Below, one piece after another: positions 37,388 to 47,263 of a stretch of DNA of 64,000 nt. Source of the stretch: a bacterium (GTDB lineage Bacteria > Desulfobacterota > Binatia > HRBIN30 > CADEER01); contig JAUIGL010000018.1 of NCBI GenBank assembly GCA_030430165.1, forward strand, positions 17,775 through 81,774, given 5' to 3'. Within the stretch, counting starts at the first letter, position 1. Each line of letters starts with the position of its first letter. Under the pieces are notes generated by a model that saw only the letters and a program-made list of their open reading frames with translations, did no database searches and was not told the origin of the DNA. Made by a program: the position numbers and the translations under genes.

Positions 37388-38195
37388 TCAAGCGACATGG
37401 CTCAGCACCGACTCGATCGAACGCATGACCTCGGCGAGCTTGCCCGGGTCGAGCGCATCGGGATGCGGGTATGCGAAGCGGCCGGCGTCGTTGTCGAAGT
37501 AGCGCCCGGAGGCATCGGCGAACTCCTCGGACAGCGCAGCGCGGCACAGGATGTCCGCGCCGATTCCGATGTCTCCGCCGGCCACGCCGTAGGCTTCTCT
37601 GACCATCTTGGTGCCGAGCATCGATCCCGGATTCACGGCGACGATCGTCGGTCCCCGCGCTGCGCGTGCCAGGGCCAGGCCGCGCGACCACATCGTCAGC
37701 GCCAACTTGCTCTGTGCATAGGCCGCGCCGTCGGACAATCCGGTCTGTCCAGAGAGCGCTCTCGGGTCGACTGCGGCCTGGGCGGCGGATGACAAGTTGA
37801 TCACCCTCGCCGACGTCCCGAGCAGGGGCAGGAGGTGTTGCGTCAGTAAATAGGGAGCGATCGCGTTGACCGCGAAGCGAACGTCCAGACCGTCCTCGGT
37901 CGTGGCCTGCGACACCCGATAGACCCCGGCGTTGTTGATCAACACGTCGAGCCTCGAGCACCCCTCGCGGACCGCAGTCGCAAGTGCGATGACCTCGGTC
38001 ATCCGAGAGAGATCGGCGAGAAAGCCTTCGACCTCTCCGTTCCCCGGCGCGGCCGAAAGCTGCTGCGGTCGCAGACTTCAGCTTTGCCGGATTGCGGCCG
38101 TGCAGGAGGACCCGCTGACCCGACCCGACCAGCATCTTCGCCGTCTCGAAGCCGATGCCGTCGGTCGATCCGGTTATTAGAATCGTCTTGGCCAT
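37388..38195 (-). pseudogene. Short-chain dehydrogenase/reductase with internal frameshift
   Basis: The N-terminal frame starts at 38195 with [20 protein letters not shown], the NAD(P)-binding GxxxGIG of SDRs. After about 45 codons the reading frame shifts near 38057-38064. The rest continues in the other frame: [20 protein letters not shown], the catalytic YAQSK, and PGSMLGTKM, ending normally at 37388. One extra base, or two missing, within GCAGCAGCTTTCGG explains it. It is either a recent mutation or a sequencing/assembly error. It is transcribed away from the LysR gene, as if regulated by it. Confidence 0.85.
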
Positions 38196-38339
38196 GTGCG
38201 CTGATGCCCTCCTCGGGAAGCTCGCTCAGGAGCTGCTCGCCAGGCCTGCCGCTGCCGGCGGCAACGGTTGGCCGGCGCTCTTGTGAAATCGGTGAACGCT
38301 GCCAGTCGGAAAGATCCTGAGCCATTTGTCTTTCCTTGA

Positions 38340-38368
38340 GAATAGGGCATATCCTTAAGTCTCTATTC
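38340..38368. promoter_or_regulatory. Candidate LysR operator between SDR and lysR-type gene
   Basis: GAATAG and CTATTC form a perfect 6-bp inverted repeat with a 17-base AT-rich spacer, 15 bases before the LysR ATG. A site at this spot could serve autoregulation and activation of the divergent SDR gene. This is inferred from position and symmetry only. Confidence 0.5.
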
Positions 38369-38382
38369 GGCTTCACTGAATA

Positions 38383-39267
38383 ATGAACTTGGACCATTTC
38401 CACTCGTTCTTGTGCATCGTCGAAAAGGGCAGCATGGCTGCGGCGGCACGCGAGCTCGGGGTTTCACCGGCGACGGTGTCGGAGCGTCTGGCCTCCCTCG
38501 AGGCGCATTACGGTGTGACCTTGCTGAACCGCACCACCCGCGCCCTCGCGCTGACCGAGGAGGGGCGAACTCTCGTCGACGGCGCGCGCTGTGTACTCGG
38601 CGAAGTGGAGGACCTCGAGAACAAGATGCGCAGCGGTGTAGAGACTCTGTCCGGTCGGGTGAGGGTCGCCGCGCCACTGGATCTGGGGCGTGCCGCGGTG
38701 GCGCCGGTGGTCGACGCCTTTCTCTCCGAGCACCCTAGCCTCTGCGTCGAGCTGATCCTTTCCGACGGTTATGTCGACGTCGTCGGCGAGGGGATCGATC
38801 TCGCGGTTCGCTTTGGAGTTCTGGCGGACAGCACGTTGCGCGTGCGCAAGCTCGGTGAGCACCCGCGCCTCGTCTGTGCGGCCCCGTCGTACGTGGAGAA
38901 GCACGGGGAGCCAAAGACGCCGGCCGATCTCGAAGATCACAATTGCATCGTGATGCGCTGGGGCAACTACCTCGACCACGTGTGGCCGTTTCGAACACGG
39001 CGCGGCGAGGTCCGGGTGAGTGTGCGTGGCGACCGGGTAACCAACGACAGCGGGTTGGTTCGCGAGTGGGCGATCGCCGGCCACGGGATCGTCTCGAAGT
39101 CAGAGGTGGACATCCGGGCCGATCTCGACGCGGGCCGTTTGCTTCCGCTCCTCGAAGGGTATGCGGGACCCATTCTCCCGGTCCAGCTGGTGTTTCCCCC
39201 CGGACGAGCCCTGCCGCGGCGTGTGCGCGCGATCGCCGATGCGATCGTTGAAGCCATTCAGCGCTGA
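38383..39267 (+). CDS. LysR-family transcriptional regulator
   Basis: A 294-residue LysR-type regulator. The N-terminal winged helix is intact (FLCIVEKGSMAAAARELGVS, then ATVSERLASLEAHYGVTLLN and LTEEGRTL). The effector domain (about 95-294) looks like the CrgA/YafC-DsdC group, with GRVRVAAPLDLGRAAVAP and GIDLAVRFG. It is divergent from the SDR and DUF4437-like genes, its likely targets. Confidence 0.93.
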   Translation: MNLDHFHSFLCIVEKGSMAAAARELGVSPATVSERLASLEAHYGVTLLNRTTRALALTEEGRTLVDGARCVLGEVEDLENKMRSGVETLSGRVRVAAPLDLGRAAVAPVVDAFLSEHPSLCVELILSDGYVDVVGEGIDLAVRFGVLADSTLRVRKLGEHPRLVCAAPSYVEKHGEPKTPADLEDHNCIVMRWGNYLDHVWPFRTRRGEVRVSVRGDRVTNDSGLVREWAIAGHGIVSKSEVDIRADLDAGRLLPLLEGYAGPILPVQLVFPPGRALPRRVRAIADAIVEAIQR

Positions 39268-39401
39268 GGTGTCCCGCGCTTCGTCCCGCGAGTCGCACGG
39301 GCGCGACCGCCACCAGCTCGGCCAACGAAGGGAGTGCAGCGCCTCGCTGCGAGTGCCCGCCAGGCTGTCGGGATCCGGGTCAGATGCGGCAGTCGGACCG
39401 A

Positions 39402-39830
39402 CTACTCCGCGACCCCTTTTGCCGAGAGGAAGCGCTCGATTCGGACTCTCACCAGGACTTCTTCCGCGACGGCGTTGCGTCGCCCGAACTCCTCGGCTCG
39501 CTCTGCTGCGACGTAGCGCCGCGCGATGCGGGTCGCGATCGGCCTCAGTTGATCCGGTGTGAGCTGCTCGATTGCAGCGGTGCCGATGACTGTGACGAAG
39601 TCATATGGGAACGTCTCCTCGTCGACGCAGATCATGACGCGCGGCTCGGCGGTGAGATTCTTCGCCTTCACCGTGGTGGACATGGTGGTGAAGACCAAAT
39701 CGTCACCGTCGAGGACGAACCAGACGGGCACGCAGTGTGGCTGTCCGTTGGGCCTGACGGTGGCGAGCTTTCCGGTTCGAGTTCCCGCCTGAAGGAACTG
39801 GAGACACTCTGCTCGGCTCATCGCTTTCAT
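39402..39830 (-). CDS. PPOX-class F420-dependent oxidoreductase-like protein
   Basis: A 142-residue split-barrel flavin/F420-binding protein. The start at 39830 is preceded by GAGAGGAAG. Typical PPOX/Rv1155-family words are GKLATVRPNGQPHCVPVWFVL, LVFTTMSTTVKAKNLTAEPR and YDFVTVIGTAAI. Such proteins reduce substrates using F420H2 or FMN. F420 use is inferred from family resemblance; no F420 biosynthesis gene is in the window. Confidence 0.87.
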   Translation of the reverse strand: MKAMSRAECLQFLQAGTRTGKLATVRPNGQPHCVPVWFVLDGDDLVFTTMSTTVKAKNLTAEPRVMICVDEETFPYDFVTVIGTAAIEQLTPDQLRPIATRIARRYVAAERAEEFGRRNAVAEEVLVRVRIERFLSAKGVAE

Positions 39831-40000
39831 CGACACTTCCTCTCTCCGTTCTGTTTTGGGCCGTGCGCGATCGGCTCGACCCGCACGATAGCCTTTCCGG
39901 AGGCACCCCGCCGAGGGCGGTTTGAGCGGCGGTTCCGGCACTATCGGCGAACATGGATGGACTCACCTTTGCCGGGATGCTTACAGTGGAATCTTTTGTG

Positions 40001-40010
40001 ACCGATCGGT
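40001..40010. promoter_or_regulatory. Palindrome ACCGATCGGT upstream of the CocE-like gene
   Basis: A perfect 10-bp palindrome, 48 bases before the start codon, with the look of a TetR-type half-site pair. No regulator gene is adjacent, so this is a weak suggestion. Confidence 0.25.
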
Positions 40011-40057
40011 ACGGATCTGCGCCGGACCGCTACGGCTTTCTGTCTGAGGGGGACTGA

Positions 40058-42430
40058 ATGAAGCTCGATCTGAACCGAACCGGCCGGGTTCTGGGGACCA
40101 TTCTCCTGGTCTACTTCGCCGCCGCTTGCGGCAGCGACGATTCGTCGGGGGAGAACACGGTGGAGGCCGCCTTCGTCGTTACTCCGGGAGTGCGCCTGGT
40201 CACCGTAACCGGGGCCCAGGCCAAGCAACCGCTCACCTTGGTCGACGGGTCGGGGCGGCGGCTGATCACCTTGATCGCCGATGATGACGGCAACGCGGTA
40301 TTCTCGCCGATTTCGGAGGAGCACATCGTCCTCGAGACGGGCACGGGAGCGGCGCCGCCGACCGGGCGCGGGTTCACTCTGCCTGCGGGCGACGGTTACG
40401 TGATTCGCGACGAGTCGACCGATCCGATCGAAGCTTCCGAGCCGTTTCGCGTTCTCGGGCGCGACGATCTTCCCGACGAGGCACTCTACGAGGGCCAGGT
40501 CCTGAACGGCGTGCCGTGGCAGATCATCGGCGGTGTGCTCGACGGACACAGCGTCGAGGAAGGCGTCAACTACCTCGAGATGAGAGACGGTACTCTGCTT
40601 TCGGCGATGGTTCGCTTCCCCGACCCGCGCTTTTACGGCGATGGCCCCTACCCCACCGTGATCGAGTTGTCGGGGTACGATCCGTCGAACCCGAGGAGCC
40701 CCGAGCCTGGCTCGCTGATCGCCGGCGCCTTCGGTTACGCAACGGTCGGCGTGAACCTGCGCGGCACCGGTTGCTCCGGTGGCGTGTTCGACGTGTTCAG
40801 CTCGGCCGAGCAGGCCGACGGCTACGACCTGATCGAGATCGTCGCGCGCCAACCCTGGGTGCTGCACAACCACGTCGGCATGGTCGGGCTGAGCTACGCC
40901 GGCAACACCCAGCTCTACGTCGGCTCGACCCAGCCGCCGAGCCTCGCCGGCCTGGCCGCGATGTCGGTGATCGAGGACTCGTGGCAGATGGCCTGGCCGG
41001 GCGGCATCTACAACGCCGGCTTCACCAAGCAGTGGATCGAGGAACGCGAACGACAATCTTCCGGCGGTCAGGGGTGGACCCGCGACCGCATCGAGGCCGG
41101 CGACACGGTGTGCGAGGCGAACCAGGCTCTGCGGGCGCAGAGCGTCGGCTTCGAGGCCTTCGTGCGCGCTCTCGAGTCGCGTCCCGGCGACGCCGACGAC
41201 CGCGACCTGTCCAAGCTGGTCGGCTCGATCAACCGGCCGGTGTTCCTGACCGGCGCCTGGCAGGACGAGCAGACCGGTCCGCGCTTCGCGACGATGATCG
41301 ACCAGTTCAGCGGCCCCGGCAAGAAGCGTTTCGTGCTCGCCAACGGGCACCATCCGGACGGCTACAGCGGACACAACCTGAGTCGCTGGTACGAGTTCCT
41401 CGATCTCTACGTCGCCAAACGAGTGCCTCGCCTGCTCCAACTGGTGCGCGACGTGCTTCCGTCGGAATTGGAGAGCAACTTCGGGGTTCCGCTCGACCTC
41501 GACCCCGACCGTTTCGCCGATCTCGACGACTCGCAGTACGAAGAGGCTCTGGCGCGGTGGGAATCGGAGCCGGCGGTCACGGTAGATTTCGAGGTCGGCA
41601 TGGGCGACCCGGAGAACGCGCTCGGCGCGCCAGTCGAACGCTTCTCGGCGCAGTTCGACGAGTTCCCGCCGGCCGACGTCGAAGCCTGGCGCTTGTACCT
41701 GGCTGGCGGCGGCAGCCTGACCGACCAAGCTCCCGCTGAAGAAGGCGCCGACCGGTTCACTTTCGATGGAGACATCGGGCTCGTCGGCTATGCCAACGAA
41801 GGTGGGTTCAACTTCATCCGGCCGACCTTCGAGCTCAACCTCGATTGGCAGCCGACGGCCGACGGCAAGGGGCTCTCCTACCTGACCGAGCCGCTCGCCG
41901 AAGACTTCGTGATTGCGGGGTCCGGCCACGCCGACTTGTGGCTGCGCAGTGAAAGCAGCGAAGCGGCGCTCGAGATCGTGCTCTCCGAGGTGACTCCGGA
42001 CGGCGACGAGGTGCGCATCCAGAACGGAGTCCTGCGCGCCGGCTTCCCGGTCGACGAGGAACGCTCCGACGACCTCACTCTGCAGATTCTGTACGATGCC
42101 GACGCCTTCGAGCCGGTGCCGGTGGACCAGTGGGTGCTGGTCCGCGTGCCGATCTTCCCCGTCGCACACCCGCTGCGCAGCGGGTCGCAGTTGCGGGTGC
42201 AGATCAATACGCCCGGCGGCGATCTGCCGCTGTGGTTCTTCGAGAACCGCGACCCGGGTGGCGACGACATCGGCTACAATATCGGCCACGGCGGCTCGGT
42301 CGCTTCGTCGATCGTTCTTCCGGTCCTGCCGGCGGGGGCTATAGATGTGCCCGTCGAGCGACCGATCTGTGGCGCGTTGCGCGGACAACCCTGCCGCGGC
42401 TACGAGCCGCTCGACAACGCGCCGTCGTGA
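40058..42430 (+). CDS. CocE/NonD-family (S15) hydrolase lipoprotein
   Basis: A 790-residue predicted lipoprotein (lipobox FAAAC, Cys 24) with an Asp-Ser-Glu/Asp-rich start. About 130 residues of beta-rich N-terminal domain precede the alpha/beta hydrolase domain. That domain has the opening EMRDGTLLSAMVRFP, RGTGCSGG, nucleophile elbow GLSYAGNTQ with Ser 279, and a late His in NGHHPDGYSGHN. A C-terminal jelly-roll (PLRSGSQLRVQINTPGG) completes the X-Pro dipeptidyl-peptidase/cocaine-esterase plan. It probably cleaves acyl esters or peptides at the cell surface. Confidence 0.9.
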   Translation: MKLDLNRTGRVLGTILLVYFAAACGSDDSSGENTVEAAFVVTPGVRLVTVTGAQAKQPLTLVDGSGRRLITLIADDDGNAVFSPISEEHIVLETGTGAAPPTGRGFTLPAGDGYVIRDESTDPIEASEPFRVLGRDDLPDEALYEGQVLNGVPWQIIGGVLDGHSVEEGVNYLEMRDGTLLSAMVRFPDPRFYGDGPYPTVIELSGYDPSNPRSPEPGSLIAGAFGYATVGVNLRGTGCSGGVFDVFSSAEQADGYDLIEIVARQPWVLHNHVGMVGLSYAGNTQLYVGSTQPPSLAGLAAMSVIEDSWQMAWPGGIYNAGFTKQWIEERERQSSGGQGWTRDRIEAGDTVCEANQALRAQSVGFEAFVRALESRPGDADDRDLSKLVGSINRPVFLTGAWQDEQTGPRFATMIDQFSGPGKKRFVLANGHHPDGYSGHNLSRWYEFLDLYVAKRVPRLLQLVRDVLPSELESNFGVPLDLDPDRFADLDDSQYEEALARWESEPAVTVDFEVGMGDPENALGAPVERFSAQFDEFPPADVEAWRLYLAGGGSLTDQAPAEEGADRFTFDGDIGLVGYANEGGFNFIRPTFELNLDWQPTADGKGLSYLTEPLAEDFVIAGSGHADLWLRSESSEAALEIVLSEVTPDGDEVRIQNGVLRAGFPVDEERSDDLTLQILYDADAFEPVPVDQWVLVRVPIFPVAHPLRSGSQLRVQINTPGGDLPLWFFENRDPGGDDIGYNIGHGGSVASSIVLPVLPAGAIDVPVERPICGALRGQPCRGYEPLDNAPS

Positions 42431-42584
42431 TCATCACTGCTTTGCCGCAGCGGAGCCGTTGTCGCAGCGTCTGGAGAATCCGACCGGACGGCGGCCCGAG
42501 CTCGGTACCTATGCCGGTTCGCGGTACCGAGCTGCAGACAAGGCAGTTGATTTTCCGACAGGCGATCGTGATAGCTTGACGTTC

Positions 42585-45500
42585 ATGCGATACGGACCGG
42601 CGGCGCTGTGCCGCACACTGACCTCCACCCTCTGTGCCTTGGCGCTATCGTTGTCGGTGCCGTCCGCCCTGGTCGCTGCGCCGACCGGCCACCCGACCTT
42701 TGCCAGTCCGCAGGCGGCGCCGATCGCTCTGTCGCCGACGCTCGCCGAGCTGTACGTCGCCAACACCAGCGCCGACACTCTCGACATCGTCGATACCGAT
42801 CAGCAACTGGTGATCGAACGGGTTGCGGTGGGCATCGACCCGGTCGGCGTCGCGGTGCGGCCGGACGGCAAGGAGGTCTGGGTCTCGAATCACGTCTCCG
42901 ACACGGTGAGCGTGATCGACGTCGAGCCGGGCAGTCCGACGCGCTATCAGATCATCGCCACCATCACGGCCTGGGCGGACGAGGGATGGGCGACCGATTT
43001 CGACGAGCCGGTCGGCATCGCCTTTGCCGACAACGACAAAGCGTACGTCGCGCTGTCGTCGCGCAATCGTATCGCGGTGGTCGACGTCGCCAGCCGCGGC
43101 GTCACCAAGCAGATCCAGGTTCACGCCCAGGAGCCGCGCGCGATCACGGTGCGCGGCGGCCGCCTGTTCGTCATTCCTCTCGAGTCGGGCAACACCACCG
43201 AGCTCTCCGGTTGCCTCGATCCCGACGATCCTGGCTGTACGTTTGCGATCGCCGACCTGGCGTCGAACTCGCGCGACATCATTCTCACCCGCAACATGGT
43301 GGCCGACATCGTGCGGCGACCGGGTGCTCCAGACCGCGACCTCTTCGTCTACGACACCGCGGACGACAGCCTGCTGTACGAGGTTTCGGGGATCGGCACG
43401 CTTCTCTACGGACTCGCCGTCGACTCGCAGGGCCAGGTATTCATCGCCCAGACCGAGGCGCGCAACGACGCCAATGGCGCCACCGGCACCGCCGGTGACG
43501 GTCTCGCCGAGCTCGAGAATCGGGCTTTTCTCAACCAGGTGGCGCGAGTCGATTGCACCCTTGCCTGCACCGGTCCGACCGTCTTCGACCTCGAGCCGCT
43601 GCCGCCGGTCGATCCGCTCCCCGGCGAGCAATTGGCGACGCCGTTCGGCATCGAGGTGAGCGGCGACGACGCGATGGTGGTCGCCGTCGCCGCCGCATCG
43701 AGCCGTCTCTTCACGATGGATCCGGACACCGGTGCGGTGATCGGTATCACCGAGGTCGGTGCCATCCCGCGCGGGCTGGCTCTCGAGTCGGCGCCAGACG
43801 GCGCCGCCAGCCGCGCCTGGGTGTTGAACGCGCTCGACAACAGCGTGTCGTTGGTCGATGTCTCGACTCCGGAGAGCCCGCAGGAAACGGCGCGGATCGC
43901 GCTCGCCGATCCCACCCACCCCGACGTCAAGCTCGGCCGAATCGCCTTCAACGACGCCAATGCCTCGACCAATGGCACCTTCGCTTGCGCCAGCTGCCAT
44001 CCCGACGGCAACACCGACCAGCTACTGTGGAACGTCGGCGCCCCGCCCTGCATCACCGCCGGCTGCGATCAGATCCAGCCGCGGGTGACGATGCCGGTTC
44101 GCGGGCTGCGCGACACCCTGCCGCTGCACTGGGACGGCGTCCCGGGCGATCCCTTCGGCGGCATCAACGCGGTGGTGGCGGACTCGGGTCAGACCGTGCC
44201 GCCCAACTGCAGTGACGAGCACAGCTGCTTCCGCCACCTGGTCGACGGCGCGATGGCGACCACCATGTGCGATCAGTCGGACTGTCCGACCGACGTCAAC
44301 GAGCTCGGTCTCGCCGGCGAATTCAGCGAGGCCGAGCGCGACGCAATGGCGGTCTTCCTGCGCAGCGTTCCCTACCCGCCGGCGCGTTCGCGCCGGCTCG
44401 ACGACCGTTTCTCGCCGCTCGGCGCCACCGGCTTTCGCAACTTCCTGGTCGGGGTCGACGCCGATCACCCCGGCTGCAGCCGCGCCGGCGCCTGCCACTC
44501 GCTGCCGTTCTGGGCCGGTACCAACACGCCGGGAACCGGAATGGACGCGCCTACCTTCCGCGGCATGACCGATCGCCACCTGCTTCTGCCGAACGGCCGA
44601 GCGGGCATGTGGGGCTTGATCCAGCTCGACGTTGCCAACGACGTCGCGTGGAACCCGAGGCACGGTCCGGACGAGCTGTACTCGTGGGGCATGACCTTCG
44701 GCACCGCGGTGGTGCCGCTGGTCAATCGCAACAGCGCCGGGACCGGGCCGTTTCCCCTCTTCCAGTTGTTCGAAGAGGGCTCGACCGGATTCTCGGCGGT
44801 CTTCGGTCGCCAGGTCACGCTCAACACCGCGACCGCAGCGCGCGGCAACGACACCGAGGTCGCTGCGATCCTCGAGCGTATGGAGGCCGCCGCCGACGAC
44901 GGCGTGGTCCAGCTCGATGCGCAAGGGATTCTGCTCGACGGCGCCGGCGAAGAAGTCGCGCTCGACTACCGCGCCGGGTTCTACGAGTCGGCCGGCGGCC
45001 TGCGCATGAGCGCCAAGCAGATGATCCGCGGCGCGCGGCGCGGCAATCTGGTGGTCACGGTTACCGCCCGCATCGGCCCGAGCTCGGATGTCGACCATCC
45101 GCAGCCGGCGCTGTGGTTGCCGGCGATCAACCCGAACCGGCGCACCAGCCTGCAACAGATTCCCGAGCTGACCGACCAGCCGACGCTGACGCTGTTCGGT
45201 CGCCACATCGCCGAGGGGGCGATCGTCGTCGTCGACGGCCGCGCCGTCGAGGCGTCGGTAACCTGTGCCTCCGGCGGTGCCTTACCCGCCTGCGATGACG
45301 ACGAGCTGCGGATCGATCTCGCCGAGTTTCCGACCGAGGGCGATCACGCTCTGCAACTGGCGACGCCTGGAGGGCTGCTCAGCAACGAAGTTCTGATCGT
45401 CTTGAATGCCTGCCCGGAGGAAGCGAGCTTCGCCTCTCTGAAGTGCCGTCTCGCCACTCTGCTGGAGACCGCGCAGCGGTCCGCTGATCTGGGAACGCTG

Positions 45501-45752
45501 CACAAACGCCTGGTGCGGTTGCTGTCGCGCGCCGACGAGTCCAACCGCAGCGCCGAGCAGCTCGTCGCCGAGGATCGCCAGCGTTCGGCGAGCGGCAGGT
45601 TGCGGCGGGCGACGAAACGGCTCGAGCGCTTCGAACGAGCTCTCGGGTCGCGACGCGGGCAACAGCAGATCCCGCCCGAAACCCGGGCGACGCTCACCGC
45701 GCAAGCGAGCGACATTCGCGCCGATCTCGAGCTGCTCGCCGGTTCACTCTGA
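42585..45752 (+). CDS. Exported beta-propeller cytochrome c-like protein
   Basis: A 1,055-residue secreted protein. A signal peptide (LTSTLCALALSLSVPSALVAA) precedes a YVTN/YncE-type beta-propeller with the words AELYVANTSADTLDIVDTD, VGIDPVGVAVRPDGKEVWVS and EPRAITVRGGRLFVI. A heme-binding site CASCH sits at about 468-472 and is followed by MPVRGLRDTLPLHWDG, as in di-heme peroxidase/MauG-like proteins. A second Cys-His (RAGACHS, about 630) lacks normal CXXCH spacing. The C-terminus has a beta domain and a basic coiled helical tail. It likely acts in extracytoplasmic electron transfer or oxidation of an unknown substrate. Confidence 0.82.
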   Translation: MRYGPAALCRTLTSTLCALALSLSVPSALVAAPTGHPTFASPQAAPIALSPTLAELYVANTSADTLDIVDTDQQLVIERVAVGIDPVGVAVRPDGKEVWVSNHVSDTVSVIDVEPGSPTRYQIIATITAWADEGWATDFDEPVGIAFADNDKAYVALSSRNRIAVVDVASRGVTKQIQVHAQEPRAITVRGGRLFVIPLESGNTTELSGCLDPDDPGCTFAIADLASNSRDIILTRNMVADIVRRPGAPDRDLFVYDTADDSLLYEVSGIGTLLYGLAVDSQGQVFIAQTEARNDANGATGTAGDGLAELENRAFLNQVARVDCTLACTGPTVFDLEPLPPVDPLPGEQLATPFGIEVSGDDAMVVAVAAASSRLFTMDPDTGAVIGITEVGAIPRGLALESAPDGAASRAWVLNALDNSVSLVDVSTPESPQETARIALADPTHPDVKLGRIAFNDANASTNGTFACASCHPDGNTDQLLWNVGAPPCITAGCDQIQPRVTMPVRGLRDTLPLHWDGVPGDPFGGINAVVADSGQTVPPNCSDEHSCFRHLVDGAMATTMCDQSDCPTDVNELGLAGEFSEAERDAMAVFLRSVPYPPARSRRLDDRFSPLGATGFRNFLVGVDADHPGCSRAGACHSLPFWAGTNTPGTGMDAPTFRGMTDRHLLLPNGRAGMWGLIQLDVANDVAWNPRHGPDELYSWGMTFGTAVVPLVNRNSAGTGPFPLFQLFEEGSTGFSAVFGRQVTLNTATAARGNDTEVAAILERMEAAADDGVVQLDAQGILLDGAGEEVALDYRAGFYESAGGLRMSAKQMIRGARRGNLVVTVTARIGPSSDVDHPQPALWLPAINPNRRTSLQQIPELTDQPTLTLFGRHIAEGAIVVVDGRAVEASVTCASGGALPACDDDELRIDLAEFPTEGDHALQLATPGGLLSNEVLIVLNACPEEASFASLKCRLATLLETAQRSADLGTLHKRLVRLLSRADESNRSAEQLVAEDRQRSASGRLRRATKRLERFERALGSRRGQQQIPPETRATLTAQASDIRADLELLAGSL

Positions 45753-45791
45753 GCTTGGCGCAGTGCCAGGTCGGCAGGACGGGGCTTCGTC

Positions 45792-46949
45792 CTAGCCCGG
45801 CTCACCGGCGCCGGCGATCGCTCGCACGACGATCTGCGCAGATGCCCTGACCGCGCTGGTAAACCCGAAGAAGAGCCCGAAGCTGCGGGCGGCGGGAAGA
45901 CTGGTGACGTAGAGTCCGGGCACGGTGGTCTGCATGCCGGTATCGAGCTTGGGGAAGCCATCTTCGACGGCGATCTGCCCGACCAGCGAGTCGGCGAGAT
46001 ACGGCAACCGCGATAGATCGGGCTTGTATCCGGTGGCGAAGATGACGTGGTCGACGGCGCGCTTCTCGCCATTGTCGAACGACACCTCGATCGCATCGGC
46101 GCCAGTCTGGCACGCGGTGATCCGGGTTTCCGGCATGATCTCGATCTGCGGATGGTCGAGGCGGGGTGCCAGCCAGGGTTCGAGCTTGAGTCGTCCTTCG
46201 ACCCAGAATCGCTTGTCGAGACGAGCTCGTTCGTCGGCGGGCATGTCGTGGATCCACGCCGGGTCGCGGGCGATGCGCTCGAGCAGCTCGCCGACCCAGG
46301 ACCAGTCCGACTCGGTGAAGCTCGGCGTCGGGTGGCGATGCGAGACATGGACCGCCGCCGCGCCTGCTTCGCGCAACAACGCAGCCCATTCGAAGGCGCT
46401 CTGGCGGCCGCCGACGATCAGGCAGCGCTTGCCCGCCAAGGCGCCGAGATCGACGCAGTCGCAGGTGTGGGAATAGCTCGCTTGCGGCAGCGTGCCGGCG
46501 ATATCGGCGGGGATGTTGGCGAAGTGCTTGAACCCGGGTGCAAGGATCACGTTGTCGGCGGCGATCGAGGAGCCGTCGTCGAGCTGCGCGACCAGGCCGC
46601 TGCCGCCATCTCGGTCGAGCTCCTCCACCAGCGACGGCAGCGGCTCGATCGCCTTGCGGCGACGGAACCACTCGGCGTACTCGAGGTAGAAATCGAGAGT
46701 CAGGGGCTCGACATCGGCCGGGGTTTGGCCGCGTTCGCCGAGAAACGCCTCCATGGTGTCGACGCCGGTCGGGTCGAGGTGCCAATCGCAGGCCGAGCGC
46801 AGCAACATGCCGCGCGGCATGTTGCGCTGCCAGAACTCCATCGGCCGACCGCAGAGCACGTGCTCGATCTGCCGAGCCCGCGCCAGGGCGGCGATCGAGA
46901 GACCGAACGGGCCGGCGCCGACGATCAACAGTTTGGTGTGAACGGCCAT
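45792..46949 (-). CDS. FAD-dependent NAD(P)-binding monooxygenase-like protein
   Basis: A 385-residue flavoprotein. The FAD-binding motif LIVGAGPFGLSIAALARAR lies at residues 7-25, and a second nucleotide-binding motif LIVGGRQSAFEWAALLRE at about 190. FATGYKPDLSRLPYL, near the C-terminus, is the class B monooxygenase signature. This set recalls lysine/ornithine N-hydroxylase and flavin monooxygenases. The substrate is unknown. A start at 46970 is possible but less likely. Confidence 0.88.
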   Translation of the reverse strand: MAVHTKLLIVGAGPFGLSIAALARARQIEHVLCGRPMEFWQRNMPRGMLLRSACDWHLDPTGVDTMEAFLGERGQTPADVEPLTLDFYLEYAEWFRRRKAIEPLPSLVEELDRDGGSGLVAQLDDGSSIAADNVILAPGFKHFANIPADIAGTLPQASYSHTCDCVDLGALAGKRCLIVGGRQSAFEWAALLREAGAAAVHVSHRHPTPSFTESDWSWVGELLERIARDPAWIHDMPADERARLDKRFWVEGRLKLEPWLAPRLDHPQIEIMPETRITACQTGADAIEVSFDNGEKRAVDHVIFATGYKPDLSRLPYLADSLVGQIAVEDGFPKLDTGMQTTVPGLYVTSLPAARSFGLFFGFTSAVRASAQIVVRAIAGAGEPG

Positions 46950-47263
46950 GAGTCGGGGCGACGCTAGCACGAACCCGCCGCGCGGTGGGAGCGCTCGGCA
47001 AGCCCGCCGTCGGCGCGCTCAGCGGCGCAGGGTGCGATCGAGCGTGGCGCTGCGCCCGTTTGGCGCGGCCGTTGACCGAGGTTGGGAGCTTGGAAATACT
47101 CCGCCGCATGGCACGTCGGCCATTTCGTTGAAGCAATGCTCGCCCGGAGGCTCCGGGCGCCGATCGCGCGCGCTGAGCAGGCTCCCTCCGGCGCGCGCTG
47201 GAAGGAGTCATGTATGCACCCGTACCGGGACGCGATCGACCGAAACTCTCACGGAGGCCGGCC
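46950..47263. other. Gap without a recognisable gene
   Basis: This 314-base interval lies between two divergent genes. It has several GC-rich hairpins (for example CGCCCGGAGGCTCCGGGCG) but no convincing riboswitch or gene. It should hold both promoters. ACGGAGG just before 47264 is the ribosome binding site for the PhnD-like gene. Confidence 0.5.

Noticed and set aside
37999..38403. Minus-strand 134-codon frame covering the SDR start and lysR promoter
   Set aside because: It overlaps the SDR N-terminus in another frame and ends with no domain; the operator-like region upstream is better explained as regulatory.
39941..42388. 815-codon minus-strand frame opposite the CocE-like gene
   Set aside because: It has biased RDGAV composition and no start signal, while the plus strand encodes a clear lipoprotein hydrolase.
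46950..47263. Riboswitch before the PhnD-like gene
   Set aside because: GC-rich hairpins are present, but no conserved core of a known riboswitch class could be recognised.
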